Below the pieces are notes generated by a model that did not search any database, was not told the DNA's origin, and was given only the letters and a program-made list of their open reading frames with translations. DNA of 64,000 nt from Paracentrotus lividus. Its lineage: Eukaryota > Echinodermata > Echinoidea > Camarodonta > Echinidae. The stretch spans positions 44,358,155 to 44,422,154 of the forward strand of contig CALNVZ010003434.1 in assembly GCA_940671915.1 (NCBI GenBank), written 5' to 3'. Below, piece after piece: positions 19,265 through 33,900 of the stretch (the stretch's first letter is position 1; every line of letters starts with the position of its first letter). The translations under genes and the position numbers were made by a program.

Positions 19265-22234
19265 ATGAGAGTTGACTGATAGATTGGAATGATGAGGTAT
19301 GTTTGACAGTGATGAAATACAGAGAATACAGATCAACATAATGAGTTGGAATGATTAAAAACAAATGGAATAGAAAAGAAAGAAATCAATATTCATACTG
19401 GGACATCACTTTATAGATTTCTATAAATGGAATATATAACAATTTATTTTACATAAATTTACAGCATAATTGACGAATTAAATGTCTTTATGAAGATACC
19501 ACTATAAACAACAGATATGCAATTTCTTGTGAAGTGCTAATATATATTAGCAGCCTTGCTTTTATATACTATGTTCATAAACCACAAACATAATATTAAC
19601 CACTTGAAGGGATTTCTTTAAATACCTTACAATTAAACTCGTATAAATTTTCTAATAAAGCCTTTTTACCCATTACATAATGTGTTGTGAATATATTTAC
19701 TAGCATCTATAGAATAAATATTTGACTATGCATTACAGAAAATATACACAAATCTTATAGCAACAGAGCAGCAATCAAAAGAAATCAATGGAAATCACAC
19801 ACAAACCAAAAATATACAAACAAAATAGTCCGCAGAAAGCTTTGAGAAAAAAGAATTATATAACCAGGAATTTCCTAGGAAAATATAAAGGAATTCAAAT
19901 GGAGGAATGTGTTGCAAATAGAGGTTGAAAATGTTCATTTCTTTTCCGATTTCAAAAGATTTGTTTTATTGAATCATTTTAATGTGCTAATAAACATGAG
20001 GAATGCTATTTACTACATAGATAAAGCACATCTAAGCCTATTTCCTACACCTGTAAAATAATAGCATGCACATATTGCATAATACTGCTGATCACTCCAA
20101 GTTTGGCATTAAAATGACGCTGTCTCGTAACAAACAAGGATGTTGATTTAGTTTAATGAACGAAAGTCTTCATAGCTTACAGTCTCAAAAGAATCTACAG
20201 GGTGAAACAACTAATCTCTCCCCATACCTCTAGAATGATAGTCTACTTTACAAGAGCAGTTTTGAAAATGTGCACTTACCAAAGATCTCTCTTTATTTCT
20301 TGGTTTATAACCCCATACCCAAAGGTAGTTAGGATGTATTTAGATACCGGTAAGTAAATATGTGTATTAATACAAATATTTCTACAAATGATGAAGAATT
20401 TGTGAACATGATCTCTGTAACTTTATGAATTAGAATGCCTGTACAGAGATTAAGCAATGGAGAAGGTTCAAAATGCCCATATTTCCATTTAGCCTCATGT
20501 AATATTACTTTAAGAAGAAAAAAGACAGAGAGATGAAAAAGAGAGAGATAACCAAAACCAATAATACTGCACCAGGGCAGTGATGATGAGGAAATACATG
20601 AAGTAGATTATTATACTGAGGATTTGGACTTTTAATATTATCTTCAGAAAGAGCACTAGACCCACACTAGATCAAAAGAATATATTTTATACTTTTGTTT
20701 GTGTTTAAACGCACAATACTCCTGTGTCAACATCATCTCGAGTATCAGACATGGGTCCCTTATCTTCACATTGAAGACATAATGGTGACCGGTATAATGT
20801 AAAATGAAGTTTCTTGTGGGTGGATTACTTCCTACATACTTCTTCTACAAGACTAACGTCATTAAATCTCTTGATAATAAATGTGTTATTAGATATTAGT
20901 GATTTTTATCATGAAATACTGGCAATAGAACAGATTAAGAAATAATTTGCTCATGCCATTGTAAGTGAAATGAATGGAGTGGTGGTTTGTGCTCTGCGAC
21001 ACACATTCAGCAAGTACACACAGAATGGCAGTAGCTGGCAGGGATCAACAAGACTTAAAGGATGATGAGCTGAGACAGAGAGACAGCAAGATAATGATAC
21101 AATACCAAACATAGATGGCAGATATAAAGACAGATAGATAATGATGAACATCAGCACACTTTGTGCACCAATTGACATGTTTGTTATGATGTTATATTTA
21201 AAAAACACACATAATAAAGTGTGTTTCTGTCAATGAAAACAGTATGATTCAGAAGATGAACCAGCTTTGAAAAGAATATTCCTATTAGTTTCACTTAATA
21301 GTTCTATTTCATTCTTTGCTTCACGTGTGAGGTAATAAAATGGATTGGTCATAACTCAGTCAAAACTTAACAGGGGGTATTCCATCCTTCTCTGTTTATG
21401 TAACCATACATGTATATGATCGCAAAACAAAAATGAACGATGCAAAATTTATTTTATGAAAATGCCCAAGCTAAATGATAAACCAATGTATACCATATCT
21501 AAACATAAGATTAAGAGAGAAAACAAAGACAAATGTATATAACCTTCACATCGTTGCTATGTCTGATTAAACAGGAATATATGAATTCTCTTTTACAACA
21601 CTATATACACAACATACATACAGGTACATGTACATAACATAAAGTTATAAATGAATTGCCAAGTGCTCAAGTTCCCTATTTTAAACAAAACAGAACTTTA
21701 AATGATGACCATGGAATATACTGCACTTCATACCATTCAAGTTTTGAGTGTTGAACCTCAACTGATGAGCTTATTGTGAGCTTAATTTGTAAATACGTAT
21801 ATACCCCTGTAGTAGAATGGTTCATTCCAATGGATACACTGCATAGATGACAACATGGCACACTCCATTAATCTACATAGGGGTGCCAAATATTTTGGCA
21901 TCTTGAGTTTCAACTTCACAACTTATACATGATACATATAAATCATCTTCAATAAAGTAGCTACATGTAGATGATTCTTCTTATTTTTCCTCAAGGTTTC
22001 ATAATTTCTTAATTGTTCTGCAATAGTAAAATTTCTATTTTATCCATCCTCGATTTCATAATAATCCATTTCAAATTCTAATATAATTTCAACTATTTTT
22101 TACAAGAATGCAATCTTTATAAGGCAGTTCCCAGGCTGGGACATACGTGTAATAAATACAGAATTGAATATTGAAGAAAGTTTAAAGGACAAACCCAGGA
22201 GACAGAGGAACAAGTAGAAGTAATCCATTAACAC

Positions 22235-22610
22235 CTTCGTGCTGTATGGATTTTTCACCCTCATCTTTGGAAGATTCCAAAGTAACATTTCACAACTTGT
22301 AATGGACCAGCACATTATCATTGAAATGGGGATGATCCATAAACACATTCCATCTAGATGGCTTTTTTCACCCCTATCTCAAGTTTGGATCATGCCAAGA
22401 TAACCTTTCACCACTTGTAATGGATAAGACCATTGGCCCTCTAAAAGGGGTGATCTATAAACACATACATTCCATCTAGATGAGTTTTAACACCCCTATC
22501 TCAACTTTGGATTATTCCAAAGTAAACTTCACACTACTTGTAATGGACCAGACCATTATCCTTGTAGAGGGGTGATCCTGCGTGTATGATCCTCTTCAGT
22601 CTTCTTGTCT
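22235..22610 (-). repeat. Three tandem copies of a ~120-bp unit in the terminal exon or 3' UTR of the minus gene
   Basis: Each unit contains CATCTAGATG, TCACCCCTATCTCAA-TTTGG and ACTTGTAATGGACCAG, at a spacing of about 115-125 bp. The oldest-looking unit sits immediately downstream of the stop codon at 22635. The array therefore probably lies in the 3' UTR of the minus-strand gene. Confidence 0.65.
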
Positions 22611-22634
22611 ACTCCCTGGAAATGAGGTCTCAAG

Positions 22635-22651
22635 CTAATCCTTGTCTCGTT
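22635..22651 (-). CDS. Probable last coding exon of the PxWKxEL-repeat gene
   Basis: On the minus strand a strong pyrimidine tract and TCTCTAG acceptor precede 22651. The preceding exon ends one base into a codon. Joined in that phase this exon reads ERDKD and then TAG at 22637-22635. A longer open frame exists in another phase, but the phase rule rejects it. Other small exons between 22.7 and 27.6 kb cannot be excluded. Confidence 0.45.
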
Positions 22652-25600
22652 CTAGAGAAAGAAAAAAAAAAGAGATGTAAGAAAACTAAAAAAAAATTTT
22701 TTTTTAAAGAGTTGGCTTACGGCATGTAGCATGATCGAGTAACAAACCTTGTAAATTTTACCAGAATAGTTCTGATTTATTTCACCCCAAACTCAAGGGG
22801 ATAAACAGCTGTTATCAATGTATTCTTAATTTCTGAAATTTTTTCAAGCCCTGATCTTGTAATCTTTTTTTGATGAACTTTAAACGGTGCATTTATAAGA
22901 CCTAGGTCATTGGAAAACAACCATGTCACATGGTACTTTTGATATCAATAGCATTCTATGAGGAAAATTATTATATGCTACCACAATATCTTCTACATTA
23001 ATGGTATGATCCAAAGATATGAATATAATACCATATTACATTTGGGAGGTGCATTGAACCATAGATATGCACTGATACATTTATATTTCATCCTCATATA
23101 CATATTCCCGTATATCATAGATTTTGCATACATACATGTAACAACATATCTACAATTTTACAGAGGCTTTGTTAACAATAAGTTACTCACATTTTTGTGG
23201 CTACTGTGCATTTACAATTAAGGGTACATTTCTTGTACACTATTCGTCATAAAGTTGGAATTTTTTTTTTTTGCTCTAGCAACATTATGTTGCTCTGGCT
23301 TTAATTTCTTGTATGTGTTTGTCTCCGCTTTCACTTTCCGGGATCGTGGCTATATCTTGGACTTTCCCTTAACCCTTCCCGGGGATCTTTCTTCCCAAAA
23401 GTTTCGTCATCCCCCCAAGATTTCCATTTTTGTCATTTTTTCTTATTTTTGGGGCCCCTTTTTGTTTACGCAACCAACCAAGGCCCCTCAGTCCTACCCC
23501 AAGGAAACATGTCAGAGGTGTAGAGTTGTTATTGTTCTAGTTTTATGGTTACAGGCTCAATTCTTTTGTCTATGGGACGGGTCAAAATTTATTTTGATTA
23601 TGGTTCAACATTGATTTTATTCATTTTAACACCCTGGAAATTTCTATCTTTCCAAAATAGCATTGTAAAATATCAGCCAAATATAAATCAAAATAAAATA
23701 TTATCTATAATTACCATTTACAACCTTTTCATCAAGGCTAAAAAACAATTTGGGAAAAATTATAATAATTAAGGGTTAAAGGTTTTTTTTTTCTTTTGTT
23801 TTCAGCATAAAGGTGGAATAAAATATTCTGAATTTTAACCAATCACACTTTTTATTTCAACCCTTTCCCTAGACAAGAGACCTAAGTCTGTCCCCATAAT
23901 TCTAGATTTAACTATAAGAACAATATAAACAATACATCTCAGACGCGGTTCCTGGGAGTAGGAGTAAGGGGGGGGGGCCTTGATCGGCCAGGTAAACAAA
24001 AATGGGCCCCAAAATGAAAAAAAAAAATTGGAAAAAATGGGCATTATGGGGGTTGACAAAACTTTTTTTGGAAAAAAAATCCCTGTGAAGGGTTGGGAAA
24101 ATGTTCAAGATATAACCAGGGTCCCAAAAAGTAAAAGCAGAACGAAAATATTCAAGAAATTAAAGCCGGAGCAAAATCATGTTGCTAGAGCGGCAAAAAA
24201 AATATTCCACCTTTATGACGGACAGTGTATATTGCATACATATGTTATTGATTTCCACAGTAATTACAAAGTGGTGAGTTTTATACCATTATGAGAGCTC
24301 AGGAACTGGCTGCTGTGTGACACCATCAATTGGGGGCTTGATCTCAGGACCTAACAGTGGAGGTTATGTGGTTGATGTAGGTGGTGATATGATAGGTGGA
24401 GGGGTATGGAGGTAGATAATAGGTGCCGTGAAGATAGTTGCATGAGTGGTAGCAGGTGCAGGCAGGTATAGTAGGGGGTGTGACAATAGGTAAGTGGTAT
24501 GGCAGTAAGTACATGAAAGGGGTGTGGTGATGGGTGCAGTCAAGATAATGAGATGAGTGATAGAGGGGTATAAACAGGTATTAATGTAACATTGGTAGGT
24601 AACAGGTGCAGTGAAGAGTGCAGTTGAAATGGTGTGAGGAGTTTAGAGGGATGTTGATGCAGGATCAATGGTGTGGTTATAAATAAAAACAACAGAATGT
24701 TTAGTATGGTTTCAGATTGTAAATGTAATCATGATGGGAAATGTAGCGTTAGTTAATATGGACACATGACGCACATCCAATAAAACATAAAAGAAGTAAA
24801 TGCCATGATTCCAAAAGGAGAAGAAAAGTATATTTGAACAAATCATATTCAAATTAAGAAAAAACATTTATATTAGGTGTTACATTGTAAGAGGTTTTGT
24901 TCAGAAAGGAGAGGCACCAAATTTGCATAGACATACATTTATTTTTGTGTGAAAAGTGAAGGAGGTTCAGATTTGAAATATTAAATCAAAGATGGGTGGG
25001 TAATGCACACAGTATGCCAAATAAACAAAAGAAAATAATCAAGCACCAACAATATTTTTAATATTTTTAAAAAAATTTTCAAATAAATGAAATAAGGATA
25101 TAGCACAAACATATTAAATAAATTGATGAAATCACAAAACAAACAATAATGATGGTTAGCGGGAACATAAGGGAAGAGAGAGAGAGAAAGAAGTGCAAAG
25201 GCAATTAGCTTCACAGAATGCATTATCAGTTATCTTCACAATCAGAATAGTCAAGAGAAAGAAAGACAAAGAAAGATTGCGGAAAACAGGAGAGAATCAA
25301 AATAATTATATTGTTTCCCTGCTGCTTGAATATTCATTTATTAATTGGCAGTATATACAGTGTGCCCCAGATAAAAGTAAACCCAGCTTTGAGAGCCTCG
25401 TATTAAAATTGTATTACTTAAGTGTAAATATTTTTTATATCATATCAAAGAGTAACTCGTCTTCTATCCAGTGATACCAAAATCATACATGCACTGTCAA
25501 GGATGACTGACCACTCCAGTTCTTTAAAAAAAATGGTCAAAAACAAAATGTTCCAATGTTCCAATCCTGGCTTTCTGATCTATCATTCTTTGTGTGAGGT

Positions 25601-28600
25601 CAGCCTTCCTAAGTCCATTCATGAGGGACAATGGATTTCTTGGTCTATTGAGATGCAAGGGCTGTTTCTCCTCAAACATAGAACATTTGAATTTTGACGC
25701 TTGTTTTTTAAAGCCCAACTGCTCAGCCATACATCACAACACAGGTATAAGTTTGGTATCATTGAATAGAAAATGAGTTACTCTTTATCATGAAATGAAT
25801 AATAAGCTTACATATGCTATAAAATTTTAATATGAGGCTCTCAAAGTTGGGTTTACTTTTTTCTGGGACGCACTATATATGAACAATGTGATAACCATTC
25901 TTAAATTTACCATTGCTCTTTTTATTAGAGAACATAAAGACCATCAAATTCTGCAGACAAACTGAGAGGCTTCAAGAATGAGGGAAAACTTTGAAATAAG
26001 TGAAAGCTCTCAATGATGATTAATAACAAAAAAAAAATCAATGTTTTGGTTTGATTCAAATCACTGCAATAAACAACCAAAAACCAAACGATAATCATTG
26101 AGTCTTTAATAACGGTTTAATGCCAAGCTAAAATACATATCAATCTATAATCCTTTCTGTCTCATTTTCTGACATCGGATTCTAATTTGGTTAACACACT
26201 TGAATAATTCTACCTCAGATACAATTTCCAATTTTCGAAATTTTGTTGGTTTATTGGTTTTCCTTTTGGTTTGTCACTGTACCTACAGAAACACATTAAT
26301 TCTGTTATTTTTTTATTTTTTTAAATTTATTTATTTTTTTTTTTACAGCAAGCATTTCACACGATACATTTTCAAAACAGGTAACTTTATTTACGACAAA
26401 AGAGCGTTCATACAAAGTTCTTAAAGGCTGTATTCTATACAGCTCACTTGACTTTAGTAGCCCAACTAAATGGCTATAATTCATGTACCTGATGCTATTC
26501 ATGAAGCTATAGCTCCATGGATTCATCAATCATTTACTAGGGCTAATAAAGTTGGTGAGCTTTCAAGAATACTGGACAAAATCTGCAAGGAAATGTAGAG
26601 GAGCCAAAAGACAAAGGCCAGAATTCACAAAAGCTGCCTAACTTTAAGCCTGGCTTAAATCTGTACTTTAACTATGGCTTGCTAAAAGGGAATCAATCCG
26701 TCTATGTTGCATGTTTCTATCACCTTCACTGAATTCTGGAATCGTGTTTTAATTTTAAGGGAAACTATTGTACTTAACGTCCCAAGCAGTTTTCAATAGT
26801 TTCACTACCAAAAATTATGAATTGACCATCTACTTTTCTGGATTGATTCCCTTTTAGCAGGCCATATTTAAACCACAGACTTAGGCTAGGCTTAAAGTTA
26901 GGCGGCTTTTGAGAATAAGTACCACAGAGTGCAACTTTAGCTGTGCAAACCTCAAACTCCCAATACACTCAAAGATATCTGTCTAGGTGGATGCTGGAAA
27001 GTGTTATGTTATAGAATGGTTCATTTCTCGTCTCTCCTATTTCTAATTATATTTGTTTCATGTTTATGATTATCATAAAAGATATATTGACTGCTTTTAA
27101 TATTTGATACATGGTAATATCTATGAGCTCAAAGGGACCTCACAACCTGCCGTGATGCACAGAGCTCTAAACAACAGATAGAGAGGTCCCCCTGCAGCCC
27201 AGAGAACCACTATGCCTCTCTCTCTCACTGCAGCCCAGAGAACCACTATGCCTCTCTTTCTCACTGCAGTCAATATAGCAAGATGACATACAGTTTTTTT
27301 TTCCAAGGGGAAGGTCTTGCTTTATGAGAATTGCTTTGAAGAGATTCACTGACAGAGCCAGGATTTGAAAATACACACAGCAAATTTGAAAATAAGTGGG
27401 TGCTCAGTTGGCACTTTGCTTGGATACAGTTATGTCAACATGTATTTTCAATGTATGATTCTCAAAAATTACAGGGTGTGTGCATCTCTTGAGTCCCCTT
27501 CTGGATACGGCATTGAGATTCAGTGGCAGTCAGTGCATACAGGGGGTTAGGGTCTGTGGTAGGGGAGAGGGTGGGGGCTAGTAATTACCTGCATCCTTAG
27601 TTGCTAAATGTTTAGCTAGACGAGCATTTTTCTTCTCTAACTCTTGTTTCCATGTTGGCATGCCTGTTTTATGACCAGCAGGCACATCAATAGTTGGTAC
27701 GTCTGCAGAAACAAAGCCAAAACAATTAAAGGAATTAGTGGATACTCTGCTCCAAAAACATGTGCAAAGAACATACGCTCACCACTTGAACATTCTTAAT
27801 TTGCTCAGATTCATCTTTCAAGAGTTTTTATTCATGAAATACCCACTTATTTTACTGGAAAGAAACCAATACATACCAGTAGTTTACTATACATTATGTG
27901 ATATTTCACAGACACCTGTTGGCTTTACTGGAAATAAACCAATTCAAGAACCTGTACATTATTTGACAATGAGAATCTTTAATGAATCAAGCTAAAATGG
28001 TCTGATAAGATGAAACCTAAGATTTGCTTTTCCTGTCATTCTCATTTAAAAGTTAATAACTGGATATCACAATTTGTCTAGGGAGGGGGTTTTCCCATCA
28101 GCATATTTCATCATCAGATATTCAATCATATAAAATTGTGCGACTACCTTTAAAAAAAATGAAAACCGGACCCTTCATATTGTTACCCAATGATTTTGAG
28201 TGTGTCTCAGATAATACAAATTGATCTTTTCCCCAAAAGACATTGAAATATTGACTGTAAATTACCTGCTGCAATCGTATGTCTCTTCAGCACCTTTTCA
28301 GACTTCTGTGATTCAACTGATCCTTTCTCTTCGTTGTCAAGTGAGGGCATCTTAGGGAATAGCTTTCTCTTCTCCACTAGATCTTTCTTCCATTGTGGTG
28401 TGTTGTTGTTACTATTTGTTTCTATTGTTGTATCTTTAGGTGACCTCATAGGCTGAATAGGGTCAAAGGTCAAAAGTTATCTGATTAAAAACATTGATTA
28501 ACATAGTGGTTTGTTCGTCCTAAAATATAAGCCTTATAATACCTAAAAAAACGAATGAACCATTCTAAAGGTTTCTATCCTCTGTCCACAAGGCTATTTT

Positions 28601-30922
28601 GCAGGTATGGATTGTCCCCAGTAATAGGTGAATTCAAATCAATTTTCATAATGTTTCTAGTATAATGTCTTCATAACTTAACATTACCAAGCATGATAAG
28701 TGCAATGTATATGTAGCAGTAGCTTTTATGATATCAATTACTTGCACATTTATGCTAGACATTGCTTTCATATTTTGATGCCATTGATTCTTTGCATTAT
28801 GGATTACTTTGCTTTTAATTGGAATTCAGTTTCATTTCTTGATTGACGAGTAATTGGCCATGAAATGAATGAGAAAATTGATAGCGATACATTAAATGTC
28901 CATGTCCATATAAATAATAAATAAATGTTGCCACAAAACATAAATATAGCTCAAACAAACACAGAATGGTGCAGTATAAACACTTTTAGGTAGACAAAGA
29001 ACTTAGATTTCAGATAGTAGCATTAAATTGCTAAGGTTAAGTATCACAATGCTTACTTCTTAGATATCTTAGCTCATCAATTACATAAAACCATATCAAA
29101 AGTATTGGATAATTCAGTCCTTTACAGATCTTCCCAATGATAAAATATTTTGATAATATCATAAAACTAAACTTTTGTCAACTATAGGAGTTTCAATTCA
29201 GTCAATTTGAGATTCAAATATCAAGGGCAAAGTGAATGCTACTATCTGAATAACATGTGAACAACATATCAAATAAATATTAAGACATGAACTTAATGAA
29301 ATATTGAACCAAATACCAAAAGATTTTAAATGAAGGTAAGGTTACAGGAAACTCAAAGACACCCAGTGCAGAAATGCAGAAGTGCAAAAGATAATTTGTC
29401 CAAGTGAATGAAGCAGAAGGAAAATGTATTTTGCTTTAAAAGAAAGCAAAAGATATTAGAGTAACAGACAATTAACAGAAACTAAAAGATACCCAGAGCT
29501 GAAATGCAGAAGTAAAAAAAAAAATGAATTGTCCAAAGTGAGTGGAGCAGAAATAAATTGTAATTTTCTTTGAATAGAAAAACCCAAAAGATTCTAGAGT
29601 AAAAGACAATTAAAGGAAATTAAAAGATACCTAGAGCTGAAAAGCAGAAGTGACTGGAGCAGAAGGAAATGGTGATTTTACTTGAATAAATGTCTGTAAT
29701 AAAAAGTTTTCTTGACGAGATGCAAAGAAATGTGAAGTGTTGTTGCGTTCCACAGGAAATAAAAGAAGATTCTTTTTTTCTTTTTAAGAGCAAAATTAAG
29801 AAGGTCTTCTTTGATGATCTGCATCATAGAGAAGATCCATACACAGGAGACAGACTTCTGACATAAAATATTCAACAAAGGTCAAAACTTTGATGCACCC
29901 AAGAGAAAGAAAAGATGAAAAATTATTCATTAGCTAGGGAATGATTTCATGGCCAATTGAAAGCAGTGATTTTGATGCGATAGGAATTGATCAAAGCGCA
30001 ATAATCGCAAGCACAGCAAACAGGGAAATGCTACAGCGTATAGCAGTTTATAAATCCACAGAACCAAATCAGGTCTGTATTGAATAGAATCACAATGATG
30101 ATGGGTGCAAGCAATTCATGATACAGAGATCAGAAACAAGGCCCAGCAATACATCACAAGAAAACAAGTACAAATAAAAGAAAGACTTATTACAATCAAG
30201 AGGAGGGGAAAAGCAAAAGATAATTCAAGGTGTTGGAACAGTGAAGAAAGCATACAATAAGATAATTCAAGGTGTTGGAACAGTGAAGAAAGCATACAAT
30301 AAGTCAAAGTGCTCAAATATTGAAACAGAAATGGAATATTCGCAATAATCTTTTCATTTTTTTTCAAAGAAGTGGGACAAAAGAAAACACAAACTGGGGG
30401 ATAAGAAGGAGAAAAGGAATTAACAGATAAAGTTAAATATACAGATACTACACAGACAACATGAGAGATATTCAAATAACCTATTTTCAACAAAGTGAGC
30501 TACAAAGATCGGAAAGAAATTCATCTCTTAACCTGTTGGAGACGAGCCGATTTGGCTATAACACGCATTTCCCATAGACCGTAGCCCTAATATATTCAGG
30601 CTCAGTCCCCAAAGGGTTAAAAAGAAGGTAGGATAGGTTGGGTAGAAGAGCAAATAAAAACAGAGAGATAAAGATTCAGTGGGAACATGATACTGATGCT
30701 GAGAGAGAGAGAGAGAGAGCAAGAGAGCAAGAAAAAGGGTAAAAATAATGAATAATAGCAAATATTGCAAGGCAAATTAAGACTTAGAATAGAAATGTGA
30801 GGGGACATTTCCAAAGAATGCAATCACCACACAATTATGGCATGCAGGTCTGAAAGGAACAAATTGACAAAACGAAAACTTGTAATGCAACATACAAGGT
30901 GGATGGAAGGAGAGAAAGGTGC

Positions 30923-30970
<48 letters not shown>

Positions 30971-33900
30971 TGAGAGTGAGAGGGGGAAGGGGAAAGAACC
31001 AGGGTGCCAATGTAGAAACGAGACATGTAAAGGTAATTGGCTCGACTTGTAAAGCAAGGTGCAGATGTATAGGACAAGGGAATTGTGCTAAAGATAGAGA
31101 GAGGGGGGGGGGGGAGGAGGCCCACAGTGCCAACATTGAAAGAGACGTATTGACAGTCAAGTAAACTGGGTGACTTGTAAAGCAAGGTGCAAGGGAGGAG
31201 AGATGTTGCAAAGAGAGTGAGGGGAGAAGGACCACAATGCAAATGCAGAAAGATGACAGGTAAACTGGGTTTGACTTGTAAAGCAAGGTATAATGAGCCA
31301 AGAGAGGGGGGTAAGGTTTGAAGGGAGGAGAGAATAGTGCAAAGAGAGAAGGAAGGACCACGGTGCAAAAGACTCACGACTATGCTGCCTCCAGACATCT
31401 TTCTCTTCTGCATTCTCTCTCTAGCTTCTCTCTTCCATTTAGGCATGCTCCCAGAATCATTGTTTTTATCCTCCGTCACGATCGTCACGTTCTTCTGTCC
31501 AAAGTTCTTCGTTCCCGACATCTTGCTCTCTGGTTTCATCACAATAGTAACTTTCTTCTCCTCTGGCTTATCTTCCTTTTGCTCTTCTTTCTTAGAGTCT
31601 GTTTTCATGATTATTTTCATAGGTTTGACCTTATCTTCCTTCTCTATTTTTGGTTTTGGAGTGTTTATGCTAGGTTTCTCAACTATCTTTTCATCTTTCT
31701 TATCTTCCAATTTAACCCCTCCTTTCTTCCCTTCATCCTGTTTTTCTTTCCCAACCCCATTCCTTGTCACCATGGTAACCTTACGTTCTTCTGCTTTTAA
31801 TTGTTTGCTTTCTGTTTCTTTTTGAGGACTAATAATCACTTTCTTTTCTTCAGTTTTTACTACTTTCACCTCTTCCTCCTCTTCTGTTTCTTCTTGTTTC
31901 ATCTCAACATCCTCCTCTCCTGGGCAGTCATCTTTGTTCTCAGCATCTTGTGATGACACTGGTGTTAGCACAGCAGGTGTTATCTCTGGTGTAACCTCTG
32001 TTGGTACCTCCGGTGTCTCCTCTGGTGTTATCTTTGGTGTTTCTTCTGGTGTAACTTCCAGCGATACGTCCATGTTGTCCTCATCAAGCATAGAATCCAT
32101 ACTCTGCAAACATATTAATAACAATAACAGCTTAACCAAAAATATAATTGCTATGACTACTAAGGATATTTTGCGGTGGTTTATTTTCGCAGATTTCACG
32201 AGTCCATCTTCGCAAAAGTTTCTTCTTCAACTTACGGCTATTTGTTGTAAAGAAAACATCACAAAAATTGTGAAATTATCCACTCGTGAATTTCCCAAAC
32301 TACACTGTAGTACAAAATATCAGTGTGCAAAAATATTGGCTTATACAATAAGTTTGTATAACACTCATATCATAGAGCACAGCTTTCAAGGAATGGAATT
32401 TAATTATTGAAAGTCGGTTATATTCTAGAATGCTATTCATAAATCTTCTTTTTTAAGAACAAAGACAATGAATAAAAGCCTAATAACGTATCACTTAGTA
32501 CATGTATGTCAATATCAGTACAGCAGAGAATGCAAAGAACCATAACCCATTGATATAAAGACTCCATAAAATAATCTAATTCAGAATTTAAAAGGATCTC
32601 ACATTCATCATCAAATTATGCCGCCTTGATATCAGCACAAATCATCCAGCGGTGGTGTCTCACAAAGACTTCATCGTCACTTAATTCACACTTAAAATAC
32701 ACATCACCTGGTAGTTTGGATCATCCCCAGGGGATCCACGCAATTAGGAAAGTCTATATACGAGATTAGGCTCATGAAAGCCACTTTAAGTAATGCATAC
32801 ATGGAACTCTTTGGCCCGAATTCACAAAGATGGTTTCAAAACTGTGGACTGAAACCATGGATTATGTAAATTTTGTGTAATAATTACGCTTAATTTTAGC
32901 GCGGACATTGAGAAAGGTCCAATATGAATGCGCGATTTTGTCACAGCGCGCTAAATCTATGCTTGTTGCTATGGTTTTAGCATAATGAGCCCACTGTTGA
33001 GTCAACGATTTATTTAAATTAATTTAAATAAACATTTTTATTTAAATTAATTTAAATAAACAGCAGACTTTACAATAGCAACAAGCGTGAATCTAGCGCT
33101 CTGTGACAAAATCCCGCATTCATATTTGACCTTCCTCAAAGTGCGCGCCAAATTAAACGTAATTATTACACAAAATTTACATTATACATGGTTTCAGTCC
33201 TTGGTTTTGAAGCCACCTTTGTGAATACTTTGTAGGTCTCTTCAAGTTTGATCCCAATCTATACAAGAATATGATTTCTAACAAACCTGAGATAGTTTGA
33301 TTTTCTTGGAGTCTGTCTCATCGGTCCTATCTTCCTCTCTCTTCTTATCCAAATTCCTCTCTTCATTCTTCTTCACATCAACCTTCTTTTCTTGCTGTGA
33401 TGGTTTAGCAGGACTCTTATTATCTTCTGGTTTAGGGAAGCCTGGTTTCTTTGCTATGACTGGTTTTGCTGGAGATTTAGAAGGAGATTTTGGCAGTACC
33501 TGAGCTTTCAGAGGTGGCTTATTACCTGAAAAAAAAGAGAGGGAAAATGAGGCATTTGGGGTAAAAGAAAGGTTAAAAATACAACTTGATTGATCAAGGA
33601 AGTGTTTGCATATTTGAACTCACTAGCTATATAATTACATGTAGTAATTCATATAATATATTCCTTTTTTATGAGCCGTCATCCCAGTTGACAACTAATC
33701 AAAGCTCTTTATCATCTATTATTACCCTGGTCATTAGATTCGATCCTAGCAGCCATTTACAGTGTCATAATAAAAGCATCCTAGCCAATACTACAAATTT
33801 TAACACTGGTATGGTGTGTTAGATCCATTTAAATGCTTGCCCAAGGATGCTTGCAAGTATTCGTGCCAGGAATCAAACCACAACTTTTACATCCCATCAT

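Larger units (their letters stand above)
16714..22234. other. Intergenic DNA or minus-gene 3' UTR, no gene seen
   Basis: Apart from the small inverted-repeat elements at 17307-17442 and 19173-19264, I see no splice-bounded coding segments, RNA genes or long repeats. Reading frames here are short and of random composition. Part of this stretch may be 3' UTR of the minus-strand gene that ends at 22635. Confidence 0.5.

Noticed and set aside
22561-22656. Longer last-exon frame NETRISLRPHFQGVDKK
   Set aside because: It needs a phase that disagrees with the end of the exon at 27589-27702; kept only as an alternative if another exon intervenes.
30116-31361. Long Leu/Ser-rich minus-strand frames of 125-194 codons
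   Set aside because: They run through GA microsatellites and a degenerate intronic array, and only the segment above 31378 has splice-bounded coding character.
33001-33062. TTAAATTAATTTAA palindromes as a replication origin or scaffold attachment site
   Set aside because: They form the centre of a fold-back MITE, and there is no independent evidence.
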